Below, one piece after another: positions 19,204 through 28,394 of a stretch of 64,000 nucleotides of DNA. Within the stretch, counting starts at the first letter, position 1. The number at the start of each line of letters is the position of its first letter. The position numbers were made by a program, and so were the translations under genes. This DNA is from Sinorhizobium americanum. GTDB lineage: Bacteria > Pseudomonadota > Alphaproteobacteria > Rhizobiales > Rhizobiaceae. The DNA lies in NCBI RefSeq assembly GCF_001651855.1, contig NZ_LNQC01000077.1, positions 153,255 to 217,254 on the forward strand, given 5' to 3'. Below the pieces are notes generated by a model, which saw nothing but the letters and a program-made list of their open reading frames with translations, was not told the DNA's origin and ran no database searches.

Positions 19204-19854
19204 ATGTTTCTGATCGACATGTTCAACAAGAAGAACATCCTGCCCGACGCCGAGACCGCGCTTGCCGGCCGCGCCGAGGAAATTCCGACGGCGGCAGCAC
19301 ACTTCGTCTCCGGCCGGCCGCTGAAGGGCCCCTACCCCGATGGCATGAAGAAGGTGCTCTTCGGCATGGGCTGCTTCTGGGGCGCCGAGCGGCTCTTCTG
19401 GCAGGTCCCCGGAGTCCACGTGACCGCGGTCGGCTATTCCGGCGGACTGACGCCGAATCCGACCTATCAGGAGACGACGACGGGGCTGACCGGCCATGCG
19501 GAGGTCGTGCTGGTCGTCTACGATCCGGAAAAACAGTCGCTTGCCCGGCTGCTCAAGACCTTTTTTGAGGAGCACGACCCGACCCAGGGCATGCGGCAGG
19601 GCAACGACATCGGGACGACTTACCGTTCGGCCATCTATGTCTTCGACGAGGAGCAGCTTGCCGAGGCGAATGCCGCGCGCAACACCTTCAAGCGGGCACT
19701 CAGGGCCTTCAATCACGGCCGCGAGATCACCACGGAAATTGCGATTGCCGGCCCCTTCTATTTCGCCGAGGACTACCACCAGCAATATCTCGCCAAGAAT
19801 CCGGGCGGCTATTGCGGCCTGCGCGGCACCGGCGTCAGCTGCCCGATCGGCTGA
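19204..19854 (+). CDS. msrA: peptide-methionine (S)-S-oxide reductase
   Basis: A 216-residue enzyme repairing methionine-S-sulfoxide in proteins and free methionine. The catalytic [13 protein letters not shown] lies near residues 55-67 (nucleophilic Cys in GCFWG). The VTAVGYSGG stretch, the [13 protein letters not shown] motif and a C-terminal [12 protein letters not shown] with a resolving-type Cys are visible. The ATG at 19204 follows GGAAGGAGCCGC, a good ribosome site; upstream in-frame Met residues overlap the preceding gene. A strong terminator starts 24 bp after the stop. Confidence 0.96.
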   Translation: MFLIDMFNKKNILPDAETALAGRAEEIPTAAAHFVSGRPLKGPYPDGMKKVLFGMGCFWGAERLFWQVPGVHVTAVGYSGGLTPNPTYQETTTGLTGHAEVVLVVYDPEKQSLARLLKTFFEEHDPTQGMRQGNDIGTTYRSAIYVFDEEQLAEANAARNTFKRALRAFNHGREITTEIAIAGPFYFAEDYHQQYLAKNPGGYCGLRGTGVSCPIG

Positions 19855-19878
19855 AGCGAAGTTTGTCCGCTTGCGCCC

Positions 19879-19914
19879 GCCGCCGGCGCTCCGCAGCGAG
19901 CCGGCGGCTTTTTT
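19879..19914 (+). terminator. intrinsic terminator after msrA
   Basis: GCCGCCGGC (19879-19887) pairs with GCCGGCGGC (19900-19908) around a 12-nt loop, followed by six T residues (19909-19914). Confidence 0.9.
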
Positions 19915-20068
19915 ACCATCTGAAAAATTTTGGATGTTTTTTTGCGAGAAGCCGTGCAAGGATGCGGCCACCCAAGCCTTAAACAGAAGAGGGGCGGGCT
20001 CCGCGGACGAAGCTCATGCCGCCGGCGGAAGACCCGAAAAGAATCAATTGCGACAACAGGGCTTCAAG

Positions 20069-21061
20069 ATGAAAAAAACCATTCTCGGTCTCCTTGCTTT
20101 CTCGATGATGTCGGCGACGGCGCTGGCCGCCGACGTCAAGCCGGCGCTCATCTACGACCTCGGCGGCAAGTTCGACAAATCCTTCAACGAAGCGGCCTTC
20201 AACGGCGCCGAAAAGTTCAAGGCCGAATCGGGCATCGAATACCGCGAATTCGAGATCGCCAATGATGCCCAGCGCGAACAGGCGCTGCGCCGCTTCGCCA
20301 GCGACGGCAATAGCCCGATCGTCATGGCCGGCTTCAACTGGGCCGCATCGCTCGAAAAGATCGCTGCGGAATATCCGGATACGAAGTTCGCCATCATCGA
20401 CATGGTGGTCGAGAAGCCGAACGTCAAATCGATCGTCTTCAAGGAGCAGGAGGGCTCCTACCTCGTCGGCGTACTCGCCGGGCTCGCCTCCAAGTCGAAG
20501 ACCGTCAGCTTCGTCGGCGGCATGGACATCCCGCTGATCCACAAATTCGCCTGCGGCTATGTCGGCGGCGCCAAGTCTGTCGGCGGAGACGTCAAGGTGC
20601 TCGAAGCCTATACGGGCACGACGCCGGACGCCTGGAACGATCCGGTCAAGGGCGGTGAAATCGCCAAGTCGCAGATCGACCAGGGCGCGGACGTCGTCTA
20701 TCACGCCGCCGGCGGTACCGGCGTCGGTGTTCTGCAGGCTGCAGCCGATGCGGGCAAGCTCGGCATCGGCGTCGATTCCAACCAGAACATGCTGCAGCCG
20801 GGGAAGGTGCTGACCTCGATGCTGAAGCGCGTCGACGTCGCCGTCTATGACGCCTTCACGGCGGCCAAGGACGACAAGTTCGAGTTCGGCATCTCCAACC
20901 TCGGCCTCAAGGAAGACGGCGTCGGCTACGCGCTCGACGAGCACAACAAGCCGCTGATCACGCCCGAAATGCTCGATGCCGTCGAGAAGGTGAAGGCCGA
21001 TATCATCTCCGGCAAGGTGCAGGTGCACGACTACATGACGGACGAGACCTGCCCGTACTGA
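20069..21061 (+). CDS. BMP-family ABC transporter substrate-binding protein (nucleoside/basic membrane lipoprotein family)
   Basis: A 330-residue periplasmic binding protein with a signal peptide (KKTILGLLAFSMMSATALA, cleavage at about residue 21). The Bmp/PnrA-family core includes LIYDLGGKFDKSFNEAAFNG near 27-46, MAGFNWA, FKEQEGSYLVGVLAG and VGGMDIPLIHKF. There is no lipobox Cys, so it is soluble, unlike Gram-positive PnrA lipoproteins. Family members bind purine nucleosides for ABC importers. No permease or ATPase gene adjoins it here, so it must pair with components encoded elsewhere or act as an orphan. The ATG at 20069 is the signal-peptide start. A terminator follows. Confidence 0.9.
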   Translation: MKKTILGLLAFSMMSATALAADVKPALIYDLGGKFDKSFNEAAFNGAEKFKAESGIEYREFEIANDAQREQALRRFASDGNSPIVMAGFNWAASLEKIAAEYPDTKFAIIDMVVEKPNVKSIVFKEQEGSYLVGVLAGLASKSKTVSFVGGMDIPLIHKFACGYVGGAKSVGGDVKVLEAYTGTTPDAWNDPVKGGEIAKSQIDQGADVVYHAAGGTGVGVLQAAADAGKLGIGVDSNQNMLQPGKVLTSMLKRVDVAVYDAFTAAKDDKFEFGISNLGLKEDGVGYALDEHNKPLITPEMLDAVEKVKADIISGKVQVHDYMTDETCPY

Positions 21062-21080
21062 TCGGCAAGACATTCTCAGG

Positions 21081-21111
21081 GCCGCCGGTTCGCAAGTGCC
21101 GGCGGCTTTTT
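21081..21111 (+). terminator. intrinsic terminator after BMP-family gene
   Basis: GCCGCCGG (21081-21088) pairs with CCGGCGGC (21099-21106) around a 10-nt loop, followed by TTTTT (21107-21111). Confidence 0.88.
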
Positions 21112-21121
21112 GCTGCCCGCC

Positions 21122-21331
21122 TTAATAGTGTGGCGGTCGTGTCACCGGGATCGCCTCACGGGCCTGTTCCTCAAGACTCAGGAACCGCTCGGTCAGCCGG
21201 TCGAGCTTGGCGCGCATCTGCTCGGCCACCTTCCATTGCTCGGCAAGCTGGTCGGAAAGCTCCTCGATGGTTTTTGCCTGATGCGCCACCATCTCCTCCA
21301 GGCGGACGATCCGGCTCTCCATGTCGCTCAT
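21122..21331 (-). CDS. slyX: SlyX family protein
   Basis: A 69-residue all-helical protein. It is a single coiled coil with heptads over about residues 4-58 (SRIVRLEEMVAHQAKTIEEL and onward) and ends in the family-typical RPPHY. Its function is unknown. The ATG at 21331 (MSDMESR) has GGAGAAG 6-7 bases upstream. A Met four codons earlier (21343) is a weaker alternative. It is preceded, 68 bp upstream on the same strand, by the EI24-type membrane protein gene. Confidence 0.85.
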   Translation of the reverse strand: MSDMESRIVRLEEMVAHQAKTIEELSDQLAEQWKVAEQMRAKLDRLTERFLSLEEQAREAIPVTRPPHY

Positions 21332-21399
21332 GCGCTTCTCCATCTCTTTTTTATCGACGGGCAAGTTGACCAACCTGGCTGCGCCGTCAAGCATGGCGG

Positions 21400-22143
21400 T
21401 CAGCCGCGCGCTCCGGCTGCGACGGCGTTAACGGCAGAAAAGCCGGGATCGCGTGCCGAAAGCCTCTTGTGCAGATGCACCATCATCCCCGCGGCAAAGA
21501 GCGGCGTCAGCAGGTTGATGAACGGCACGGCCAGGAAGGCCGCGATCACGAGTCCGGCGAGGAACACCGTCGCCCTGTGCTTGGCGCGGAACAGCCGCGC
21601 CTCGGCGGGCGAGCGGTGGCGCATGGCGGCGAATTCGAAGAATTCGCGGCCGAGCAGATAGCCGTTGACTAGGAAGAAGGCGATGAGGTTGACGCCCGGC
21701 ACCAGCAAGAGGAAGAGCGCAACGATGTTGCCGAGAATGACGACCCCTAGGAATTTCACTGAGCTCACCATCGCCTCGGCGAGCGGCAGCGGGGTCCCCG
21801 GCGGCTCCGCCGGATAGTCCCGCTTCTCGACCACTTCGGCGACATCGTCGAGAAAGAAGCCGGCGATCAGCGCCGTCACCGGAGCTAGCAACAGCGCCAA
21901 GGCGAGAGCGAGACCGAGGCTGGCGAAAATGCCGAAGACGAAGGTGATCCAGCCGGCCCATTCGGGCGTGCCGGGCATCAGCACGTCGATCCAGGGCAGC
22001 GCCAGCCAGACGAACAGCTCGCGCATAGCAAACCAGAGGGCGACGAGCGCCAGCAGCGTGAGCGCGATGACCTTCCAGAAAACCGCGCGCGTCTCGGCGG
22101 CAAAGAGATTGGCGAAGGCGAGCCGCGCCGAATCGACGATCAT
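21400..22143 (-). CDS. EI24/CysZ-like multi-pass membrane protein
   Basis: A 247-residue inner-membrane protein of the EI24 (DUF540/CysZ-like) family. Hydrophobic segments are at about residues 22-42, 63-90, 130-160 and 195-230. The segment AFFLVNGYLLGREFFEFAAMRHRSPAEA near 155-182 is the family signature. CysZ transports sulfate in E. coli, but most alphaproteobacterial members are uncharacterised, so no substrate is claimed. The start at 22143 (MIVDSARLAF) has GGAG at a proper distance; a longer open reading upstream is nonconserved. Confidence 0.82.
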   Translation of the reverse strand: MIVDSARLAFANLFAAETRAVFWKVIALTLLALVALWFAMRELFVWLALPWIDVLMPGTPEWAGWITFVFGIFASLGLALALALLLAPVTALIAGFFLDDVAEVVEKRDYPAEPPGTPLPLAEAMVSSVKFLGVVILGNIVALFLLLVPGVNLIAFFLVNGYLLGREFFEFAAMRHRSPAEARLFRAKHRATVFLAGLVIAAFLAVPFINLLTPLFAAGMMVHLHKRLSARDPGFSAVNAVAAGARG

Positions 22144-22336
22144 GATTGATCTCCATAACAGCAAGTCGGCTCGATGTAGGCAGCCGCACCGGCGTAGGCA
22201 AGGCACTTGCACCGCACTCCTTCGCGGTGCACTACGATTCAACAGGCCGGGCTGGCAAACACCATGGACGGCGATATTCTAAAGCGGAGTAAGTGCGGCC
22301 CGCTGCGGCGGGCCAGGAATAGACCAGGGGGAAGCC

Positions 22337-23698
22337 ATGACCCACCACAAGACGCTCGCCAGCCTTGCCGTTCTCGTACAGTCGGGACAATTGGATCCGG
22401 TCGCGCTCACAGAGGATACGTTGACGCGGATCGAGGGCCATGCGGACCAATCGATCTTCGTCGGGCTGACGCGAGGCCGCGCGGCGCGGGAGGCGAAAGC
22501 GGCCTCCGAACGCATCAACGCCGGCCGTTCCCGCGGCCTCATGGACGGCCTGCCGGTCGCCTGGAAGGATCTCTTCGACGTCGCCGGCAGCGTCACGGCC
22601 GCAGGCTCCGTCGTCCTCAAGGACAATGCACCGGCCTCTTCAGATGCGGCGGTCGTCGCGGCGGTCGGCAGCGCCGGCATGGTGAGCGTCGGCCGCACCA
22701 ATATGAGCGAGTTCGCCTTTTCCGGCCTCGGCATCAATCCGCATTACGGCACGCCGCGCAATCCAGCGTCGAACGACGTGCATCGGATTCCCGGCGGCTC
22801 CTCCTCCGGTTCGGCCGCAGCGATCGCCGCCGGGCTCGTGCCGCTGGCGATCGGCACCGACACCGGCGGGTCGGTGCGCATTCCGGCGGCAATGACCGGC
22901 ATTGTCGGCTACAAGGCGACGCGCGGGCGCTATGCGATGAAAGGCGTCTTCCCGCTCGCCCAGAGCCTCGATTCGCTGGGCCCCCTCTGCCACAGCGTGC
23001 AGGACGCCGTCTGGGCGGATGCGGCCATGCATGGCCTGACGGCGCCGGTGATCCGCCGCGCGGAGCTCGCCGATCTTTCGCTCGTCATCCCCGAGACGAT
23101 CGTCTTCGACGAGGCGGAGGCCGAGGTGGTCGCTGCCTTCGAGGCGGCGATCAAGCGGCTCGAGGTGGCTGGCGTCCGGGTGCGGCGCCAGGCCTTCCCG
23201 AGCTTCGCCGAGATCTTCGAGCTGACCGCCCGGCACGGCGGCCTGATAAACGCGGAGGCCTATGCCCTGCACCGCGAGCGGCTTGGCGGACCGGACGCCG
23301 CCCGGATGGACCCGCGGGTGGTCGTCCGTACGCGCCTCGGCGAGAAGGTCGCCGTCAGCGACTATATCGCTCTTCTCGACGCCCGCGACCGTCTGATCCA
23401 TGAGACCCTCGAGAGCCTGAAGCCCGGCGAACTGATTGTCCATCCGACGCTGCCGCATGTGGCACCGCCGATCGACCCGCTGCTTGCCGATGACGATCTG
23501 TTCTTCAAGGTGAACGCGAAGACGCTGCGCAATACGTCGATCGGCAATTTCCTCGACTTCTGCGGCGTCTCGATTCCTTGCGGCACCGGCGCCGCCGGCA
23601 TGCCGGCCGGCTTCCTCGTCTCCGCCCCGCATCATCAGGACGACCGATTGCTTTCCGCCGGGCTGGCACTCGAGGCGCTGATCCGGGGCGAGGCATGA
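22337..23698 (+). CDS. amidase signature-family amidohydrolase
   Basis: A 453-residue enzyme with the amidase-signature Ser-cisSer-Lys triad: the Lys in LPVAWKDLFDVAG near residue 75, the cis-Ser region PGGSSSGSAAAIAAG near 152-166, and the nucleophile loop GTDTGGSVRIPA near 173-184. It hydrolyses a carbon-nitrogen (amide) bond; the specific substrate is unknown. The ATG follows AGGGGGAAGCC. Its stop overlaps the start of the ROK kinase gene by 4 bp (ATGA), and that gene overlaps cutC the same way, making a tightly coupled three-gene operon. An acyl-amino-sugar or small amide substrate would fit the neighbours but is speculation. Confidence 0.9.
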   Translation: MTHHKTLASLAVLVQSGQLDPVALTEDTLTRIEGHADQSIFVGLTRGRAAREAKAASERINAGRSRGLMDGLPVAWKDLFDVAGSVTAAGSVVLKDNAPASSDAAVVAAVGSAGMVSVGRTNMSEFAFSGLGINPHYGTPRNPASNDVHRIPGGSSSGSAAAIAAGLVPLAIGTDTGGSVRIPAAMTGIVGYKATRGRYAMKGVFPLAQSLDSLGPLCHSVQDAVWADAAMHGLTAPVIRRAELADLSLVIPETIVFDEAEAEVVAAFEAAIKRLEVAGVRVRRQAFPSFAEIFELTARHGGLINAEAYALHRERLGGPDAARMDPRVVVRTRLGEKVAVSDYIALLDARDRLIHETLESLKPGELIVHPTLPHVAPPIDPLLADDDLFFKVNAKTLRNTSIGNFLDFCGVSIPCGTGAAGMPAGFLVSAPHHQDDRLLSAGLALEALIRGEA

Positions 23699-24606
23699 TC
23701 GTCTGCTTCGATATCGGCGGGTCGGCGATCAAGGGCGCGATTACCCATTCGCCGGAGCGTATCTTCCCGCTGCCGCGGCGGACGACGCCGCTCAATGACT
23801 TCCGCCGCTTCGTCGAAACGATGGAATCGGTGCTCGACGAGGCGGGCGGCCTTCCCGATCGGGTCGCGATCTCGATCACCGGCGTTATCGATCCGGAAAC
23901 GCGGCGAATCAAATGCGCCAACATCCCCTGCATCGACGGCCGCGAACTGACGGCCGAGCTCGAAGCGGCGCTGCATCTGCCGGTGGTGATCGCCAATGAC
24001 GCCGACTGCTTCGCGCTGGCGGAAGCGGGAATCGGCGCCGGCCGTGGCCATCGCATCGTCTTCGGCGCGATCCTCGGTACCGGCGTCGGCGGCGGCCTCG
24101 TGGTGGATGGCAGGCTGATCAATGCCGATGGCGGCTTTGCCGGAGAATGGGGACACGGGCCGGTCGCCGCGACCCTTGCCGGGCACCCGCCCATCGCTAT
24201 CCCCACCTTCGACTGCGGTTGCGGCCAGCGCGGCTGCGTCGACACCATCGGCGGCGCGCGCGGGCTTGAGCGCCTGCACGAGACGATCCATGGCAGGACG
24301 CTTTCCAGTGCCGAAATCATTGAGATCTGGCAGAGCGGAGAGGCCGAGGCGGCGCGCACGGTCGACATCTTCATCGACCTCGTCAGCTCGCCGCTGGCGC
24401 TCGTCGTCAACATCACCGGCGCGACGATCGTGCCCGTCGGCGGCGGCCTCTCCAATTCCGAAGCGCTGTTGGCCGAGATCGACCGGGCGGTGCGTCAGCG
24501 CATCCTCCGCCGCTTCGAAAGACCGCTCGTCGTGCGCGGCGAATGCCGGGTGGAGCCCGGCCTGATCGGCGCCGCACTGCTCGGCTTCGGAGGGCAAGCC
24601 CGATGA
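23695..24606 (+). CDS. ROK family sugar kinase (N-acetylglucosamine kinase-like)
   Basis: A 303-residue kinase of the ROK family: phosphate loop CFDIGGSAIKGAI at residues 4-16, catalytic Asp in IANDADCFALAE near 98-109, LGTGVGGGLVVDG near 124-136, the substrate motif GEWGHGPV near 148-155, and the ROK zinc cluster CGCGQRGCVDTIGG near 175-188. This fits NagK-type phosphorylation of GlcNAc or a similar hexosamine to its 6-phosphate. Start and stop overlap the amidase and cutC genes by 4 bp each. It converges on nagA across a short gap, so its product could feed the NagA step. Confidence 0.9.
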   Translation: MIVCFDIGGSAIKGAITHSPERIFPLPRRTTPLNDFRRFVETMESVLDEAGGLPDRVAISITGVIDPETRRIKCANIPCIDGRELTAELEAALHLPVVIANDADCFALAEAGIGAGRGHRIVFGAILGTGVGGGLVVDGRLINADGGFAGEWGHGPVAATLAGHPPIAIPTFDCGCGQRGCVDTIGGARGLERLHETIHGRTLSSAEIIEIWQSGEAEAARTVDIFIDLVSSPLALVVNITGATIVPVGGGLSNSEALLAEIDRAVRQRILRRFERPLVVRGECRVEPGLIGAALLGFGGQAR

Positions 24607-25340
24607 GCGGCATCCTGCTCGAGGTTTGCGTCGACGATGCCAAAGGCCTGGCAGCCGCGGTCGAGGGCGGCGCCGACCGCATCGAACTCTGCTCGGCGCT
24701 TGCCGTCGGCGGGTTGACCCCGAGCGCCGGGCTGATGGCGCTCGCAGCCCACACGCCGGTGCCGGTCTACGCGATGGTCCGGCCCCGTCCCGGCGATTTC
24801 GTCTTCAATGCCGCCGAACTCGACATCATGCGCCACGACATCGATGCGGCGCGCGCCGCGGGCCTCGCCGGCGTGGTGCTTGGGGCATCACAGGCCAACG
24901 GCCGGCTCGACGCGCAAACACTCGCCGAACTCACCCGCCATGCCTCCGGCCTCGGGCTGACGCTGCACCGGGCCTTCGATCTGGTGCCGGATTTCGCCGA
25001 GGCTATTTCGGTTGCCGCCGCACTCGGCTTCGAGCGCATCCTGACCTCGGGTGGCGCCAGGACCGCGCCGGCAGCGGTCGACAGGCTGGAGGAACTGGTG
25101 GACCTGGCTGCCGGACGGCTGTCGATCATGCCCGGCTCCGGCGTCACGGTGGAGACGATCGATCAGCTCATGCCGAGATTGTGCGTCATCGAGGTTCATT
25201 CCTCTTGCTCGGTTCGTGAGCCGGCTACCGATGCGCGAATGGTCGAAATGGGCTTTGCGCCGGCGGTGGCCCGCCGCACGGATGCGGCGACCGTCAGGGC
25301 GATCAAGGCGCGGCTGGACGCCATCCCGGCAGGGGTTTAG
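24603..25340 (+). CDS. cutC: CutC family protein
   Basis: A 245-residue TIM-barrel protein. It has the family opening LLEVCVDDAKGLAAAVEGGADRIELCSALAVGGLTPS (residues about 5-41), the YAMVRPRPGDF motif near 57-67, LTLHRAFDLVPD near 119-130 and LTSGGARTAP near 146-155. CutC was named for copper sensitivity in E. coli, but direct copper handling by bacterial CutC is disputed. Here it is translationally coupled to a ROK sugar kinase and sits next to amino-sugar genes, a context that hints at a sugar-related enzyme. Its GTG/ATG choice is clear: ATG at 24603 overlaps the kinase stop. Confidence 0.92.
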   Translation: MSGILLEVCVDDAKGLAAAVEGGADRIELCSALAVGGLTPSAGLMALAAHTPVPVYAMVRPRPGDFVFNAAELDIMRHDIDAARAAGLAGVVLGASQANGRLDAQTLAELTRHASGLGLTLHRAFDLVPDFAEAISVAAALGFERILTSGGARTAPAAVDRLEELVDLAAGRLSIMPGSGVTVETIDQLMPRLCVIEVHSSCSVREPATDARMVEMGFAPAVARRTDAATVRAIKARLDAIPAGV

Positions 25341-25383
25341 TCGAGTGGACACCGCCGCTCCACCGCATCCCGCCAGCCGAGTC

Positions 25384-26541
25384 CTAAGCCGCAAAGACCC
25401 GCTCACCACCGATCCAGGTCGACTTCATGCCGAGCTCCGGCGTCAGCAGCACGAAGTCGGCGTCGGTACCGGGCAGGAGACGGCCCTTGTGCGAGGCGAT
25501 GCCCATGACGTCGGCGGGGTAGGCAGACGCCATGCGGATCGCTTCCTCCATCGGCAGGCCGAGCTTTTCGTGCACGAAGCGGACGGAGGAGAGCATGTCG
25601 ATATCGGCGCCGGCAAGGGTGCCGTCGGCAAGCGTCAGGCGCCCGTCCTTGCGCAGGATCTCGCGGCCGTTCAGGAAGAAGCTCGTCATGTCGGTGCCGA
25701 TCGGCGACATGGCGTCGGTTACCAGGAAGATCTGTGCTGGTCCCCGTTTGCCGCGCAGCGCAATGCCCATCGATGCCGGGTCGACGTGGAAGCCGTCGGC
25801 GATTATCCCGGCGTGCAGCGTGCCGGTCGCAAGCGCGGCGCCGACGACGCCGGGCTCACGGTGGCCGAGGCCGCTCATGGCGTTGAAGAGATGCGTGACG
25901 GTTCGGGCGCCCGCCTTCGCATAGGCGCAGGCCGTCTCGAAGCCGACATCCGTATGGCCGAGGCTGACGACGATGCCAGCGTCGGCAAGGGCGCGAACCT
26001 GCTCCTTCGTGGTGTTCTCCGGAGCGACGGTGACCATCAATGAGCCGAGCGCGTTGACGCAGGCAAGCATCTCCGTCAGATCGGCGTCCTCCATCGGGCG
26101 TATCAGCGCCGGATCGTGCGCGCCCTTGCGGGCGACCGAAAGATGCGGGCCTTCCAGGTGCAGGCCGAGGAAGCCGGGCACAGCCGCGGCCCTGGCCGCG
26201 ACGCCGGCCTCGATTGACTTAGTGCGGATCTCGCGCGTGTCGGTGATCAGCGTCGGCAGCAGCGCCGTCGTGCCGAATTTCGCATGCGCGGCGCAAATCT
26301 GCCTGATGCCGTCGAGGGTCGGCTCTTCGTTGAGCAGCGCGCCGCCTCCGCCGTTCACCTGCAGGTCGATGAAGCCCGGCACCAGCAGCAGGCCGCGCGC
26401 GTCGATCGTCTCGGCATCGCCGGAAGCGCCGCTCGCGACGATGCCCTTGACATGCCCCGCCTCGATGAGGAGCGCGCATCCGTCGTGCCAATCGATACCG
26501 TCGAAAATCCGCGCTCCGGTGATCTTCCTTTTGCCAGTCAT
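25384..26541 (-). CDS. nagA: N-acetylglucosamine-6-phosphate deacetylase
   Basis: A 385-residue amidohydrolase-fold enzyme converting GlcNAc-6-phosphate to glucosamine-6-phosphate and acetate. Diagnostic stretches are VPGFIDLQVNGGGG (about residues 55-68), GLHLEGPHLSVARKGAH near 125-141 with the metal-binding Glu, VSLGHTDVGFE, HLFNAMSGLGHREPGVVGAAL near 216-236 and the catalytic Asp in VTDAMSPIG near 273-281. It is last in the leftward amino-sugar operon and overlaps the SIS-domain gene by 4 bp. A GGAG ribosome site precedes the ATG at 26541. Confidence 0.95.
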   Translation of the reverse strand: MTGKRKITGARIFDGIDWHDGCALLIEAGHVKGIVASGASGDAETIDARGLLLVPGFIDLQVNGGGGALLNEEPTLDGIRQICAAHAKFGTTALLPTLITDTREIRTKSIEAGVAARAAAVPGFLGLHLEGPHLSVARKGAHDPALIRPMEDADLTEMLACVNALGSLMVTVAPENTTKEQVRALADAGIVVSLGHTDVGFETACAYAKAGARTVTHLFNAMSGLGHREPGVVGAALATGTLHAGIIADGFHVDPASMGIALRGKRGPAQIFLVTDAMSPIGTDMTSFFLNGREILRKDGRLTLADGTLAGADIDMLSSVRFVHEKLGLPMEEAIRMASAYPADVMGIASHKGRLLPGTDADFVLLTPELGMKSTWIGGERVFAA

Positions 26542-27560
26542 CGTGTCTCCGTTACCTTCTTCAGGCTCGCCGGTGCATCCGGGTTCAAGCCGCGCGAGCG
26601 CGACCAGGCTTCGACGAAGCCGTAGAATGGCAGGATCAGCGCCAGTGCGTCGGTGAGCGGGTGGCCGGTCGCGACGAAGGGCAGGCGCTTTGCCTTTTGG
26701 GCCCTGGCAGAGGTGACATGCACCACCGCTCCCTTGGCACTCATGCCGTCGGCAATCTCGGCGACCGAGCCCTCGGCGGCGTCACGGGCGGCGAGCACCA
26801 GAACCGGGAAGCGGGCGCCGACGAGCGCCACCGGTCCGTGCAGCACCTCCGCCGCGGAATAGGCCTCGGCGTGCATGCCTGACGTCTCCTTGAACTTCAG
26901 CGCCGCTTCGCTGGCGATCGCCAGCGCCGGGCCGCGGCCGAGCACATAGAGCGATTCGGCCTCGCCGAGATCGGCGGCGAAATTCTGCCAATCGAGCTTC
27001 ACCGCCTTGGCGAACTGGTTCGGCAGGTCGGCGACGGCGCGCTTCAGGCTCGTATCACCGGTCCATTCGCCGAGGACGGCGAGGCCGGCGACAATTGAGT
27101 TAACATAGGATTTGGTCGCCGCTACGGCGAGTTCAGGACCGGCGAGAATATCGAGCGGGTGGCTGCAGGCATCGGCGATCGGCGAAGGCAGCGTGTTCGT
27201 CAGGGCGATCGAGACGGCGCCGGCCCGCGTTGCGGCCTCGGCCATCGCCACGATGTCCGGACTCTTGCCGGACTGCGAGATGGCGATCGCCGCCGCACCG
27301 CCGAGCTTCAGTTCAGCACCGTAGATCGAGGCCAGCGAGGGTCCGAGCGACGCGACGGGACGCCCGGCCGTGAGCTCGATCGCATATTTCAAGAACAGGG
27401 CCGCGTGATCGGAGGAGCCTCGGGCGATCGTCACCAGAAAGGCCGGATCCTTGGCGCGAAGCGCGGTGCCGGCAGCGGCGACGGCGGCGGCCGAGCGGTC
27501 GAGCAATCGTGCGGCGGCCTCAGGAATCTCGTCGATTTCTCGCCGCATATTGGTCTGCAT
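26538..27560 (-). CDS. SIS-domain glucosamine-6-phosphate deaminase/isomerase (NagB-II type)
   Basis: A 340-residue protein with two SIS sugar-phosphate isomerase domains, matching the isomerase half of glucosamine synthase GlmS without the glutaminase domain. It opens MRREIDEIPEA; the first SIS is at about residues 40-160 (IARGSSDHAALFLKYAIE, ISQSGKSPDIVAMAEAAT) and the second at about 200-320 (LYVLGRGPALAIASEAALKFKETSGMHAEAYSAAEVLHGPVAL). Such stand-alone proteins act as NagB-II deaminases, converting GlcN-6-P to Fru-6-P and ammonia. That is exactly the step after NagA, whose gene it overlaps by 4 bp. AGGA lies 7-8 bp upstream of the ATG. Confidence 0.88.
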   Translation of the reverse strand: MQTNMRREIDEIPEAAARLLDRSAAAVAAAGTALRAKDPAFLVTIARGSSDHAALFLKYAIELTAGRPVASLGPSLASIYGAELKLGGAAAIAISQSGKSPDIVAMAEAATRAGAVSIALTNTLPSPIADACSHPLDILAGPELAVAATKSYVNSIVAGLAVLGEWTGDTSLKRAVADLPNQFAKAVKLDWQNFAADLGEAESLYVLGRGPALAIASEAALKFKETSGMHAEAYSAAEVLHGPVALVGARFPVLVLAARDAAEGSVAEIADGMSAKGAVVHVTSARAQKAKRLPFVATGHPLTDALALILPFYGFVEAWSRSRGLNPDAPASLKKVTETR

Positions 27561-27629
27561 CGTCAGGTCCTTTCCTGAATAGGTTCGGAGCGGTAAGCGA
27601 GCCGCCTACACTGCGCCTGATACGTCGGC

Positions 27630-28394
27630 TCAGCTTTCCGGGATCGTCAGCTCCGCGACAAAGTCATAGGTGTCGCCCCGATAGAGCGAGCGGGTGAATT
27701 CGACGACGCGCCCCGAAGCGAGATAGGAGACGCGCTCGATCGACAGACCGGCCGCCCCGACGGCGACTCCGAGCATCGTCGCATCGGGGTTCTTGATGTT
27801 GCAGGCCGAAATCCGCTGCACCGCCCGCACCGGTCGGGCATGCGATTTTTCAAGCGCGGAATAGAGCGACGAGGTCACGGCGAGCGGATCGGGGACGAAC
27901 TCGGCCGAAACGCAGGCGCGCTCGATGGCAAGCGGCATGTCGTCGGCAAGGCGCAGCCGCCCGAGGCGCGCGACCAGCGCATCGGCGGGAAGGCCGAGCG
28001 TCATCATCTCGTCGGGCGACGGGTGGAAAAGCCCCCGCTCCAGCCATTCGGCGCGGGTGTTGAGACCGCGCCGGGCCATGTCCTCGGTAAAGGAGGTGAG
28101 CCGCGACAGCGACTGCTCGACGCGCGAGACCGGCCGGACGACGAAGGTGCCGGAGCCGTGGCGACGCACGAGCAGCCCGTCGCGCACCAGGTCGTCGACG
28201 GCCTTGCGGACGGTCACGCGGCTGACATTGGCGTAGTCCGCGAGGTCCCGCTCGGCGGGCAGCGCATCGCCATGATTGAGCTTGCCCGACAGGATCGCCT
28301 CTTCCAGCGATTGCCGGAGCTTGAGGTAAAGCGGGCCGGCACCGCCCGATTGGAGGCTTTCGAGCGGCAGGATGGCGGCAAGCTGCTGGTTCAT
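27630..28394 (-). CDS. GntR family regulator, HutC subfamily (probable amino-sugar repressor)
   Basis: A 254-residue regulator. The winged-helix GntR domain spans about residues 20-85 (PLYLKLRQSLEEAILSGKL, ALPAERDLADYANVSRVTVRKAVDDL, LLVRRHGSGTFV), and a UTRA effector domain spans about 105-250. UTRA regulators of this type (NagR/DasR-like) commonly sense amino-sugar phosphates. The ATG overlaps the kinase gene stop by 4 bp, with GGAGG upstream. It probably binds the two matching 18-bp sites between the divergent operons, repressing both until an amino-sugar phosphate appears; this is inference. Confidence 0.9.
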   Translation of the reverse strand: MNQQLAAILPLESLQSGGAGPLYLKLRQSLEEAILSGKLNHGDALPAERDLADYANVSRVTVRKAVDDLVRDGLLVRRHGSGTFVVRPVSRVEQSLSRLTSFTEDMARRGLNTRAEWLERGLFHPSPDEMMTLGLPADALVARLGRLRLADDMPLAIERACVSAEFVPDPLAVTSSLYSALEKSHARPVRAVQRISACNIKNPDATMLGVAVGAAGLSIERVSYLASGRVVEFTRSLYRGDTYDFVAELTIPES

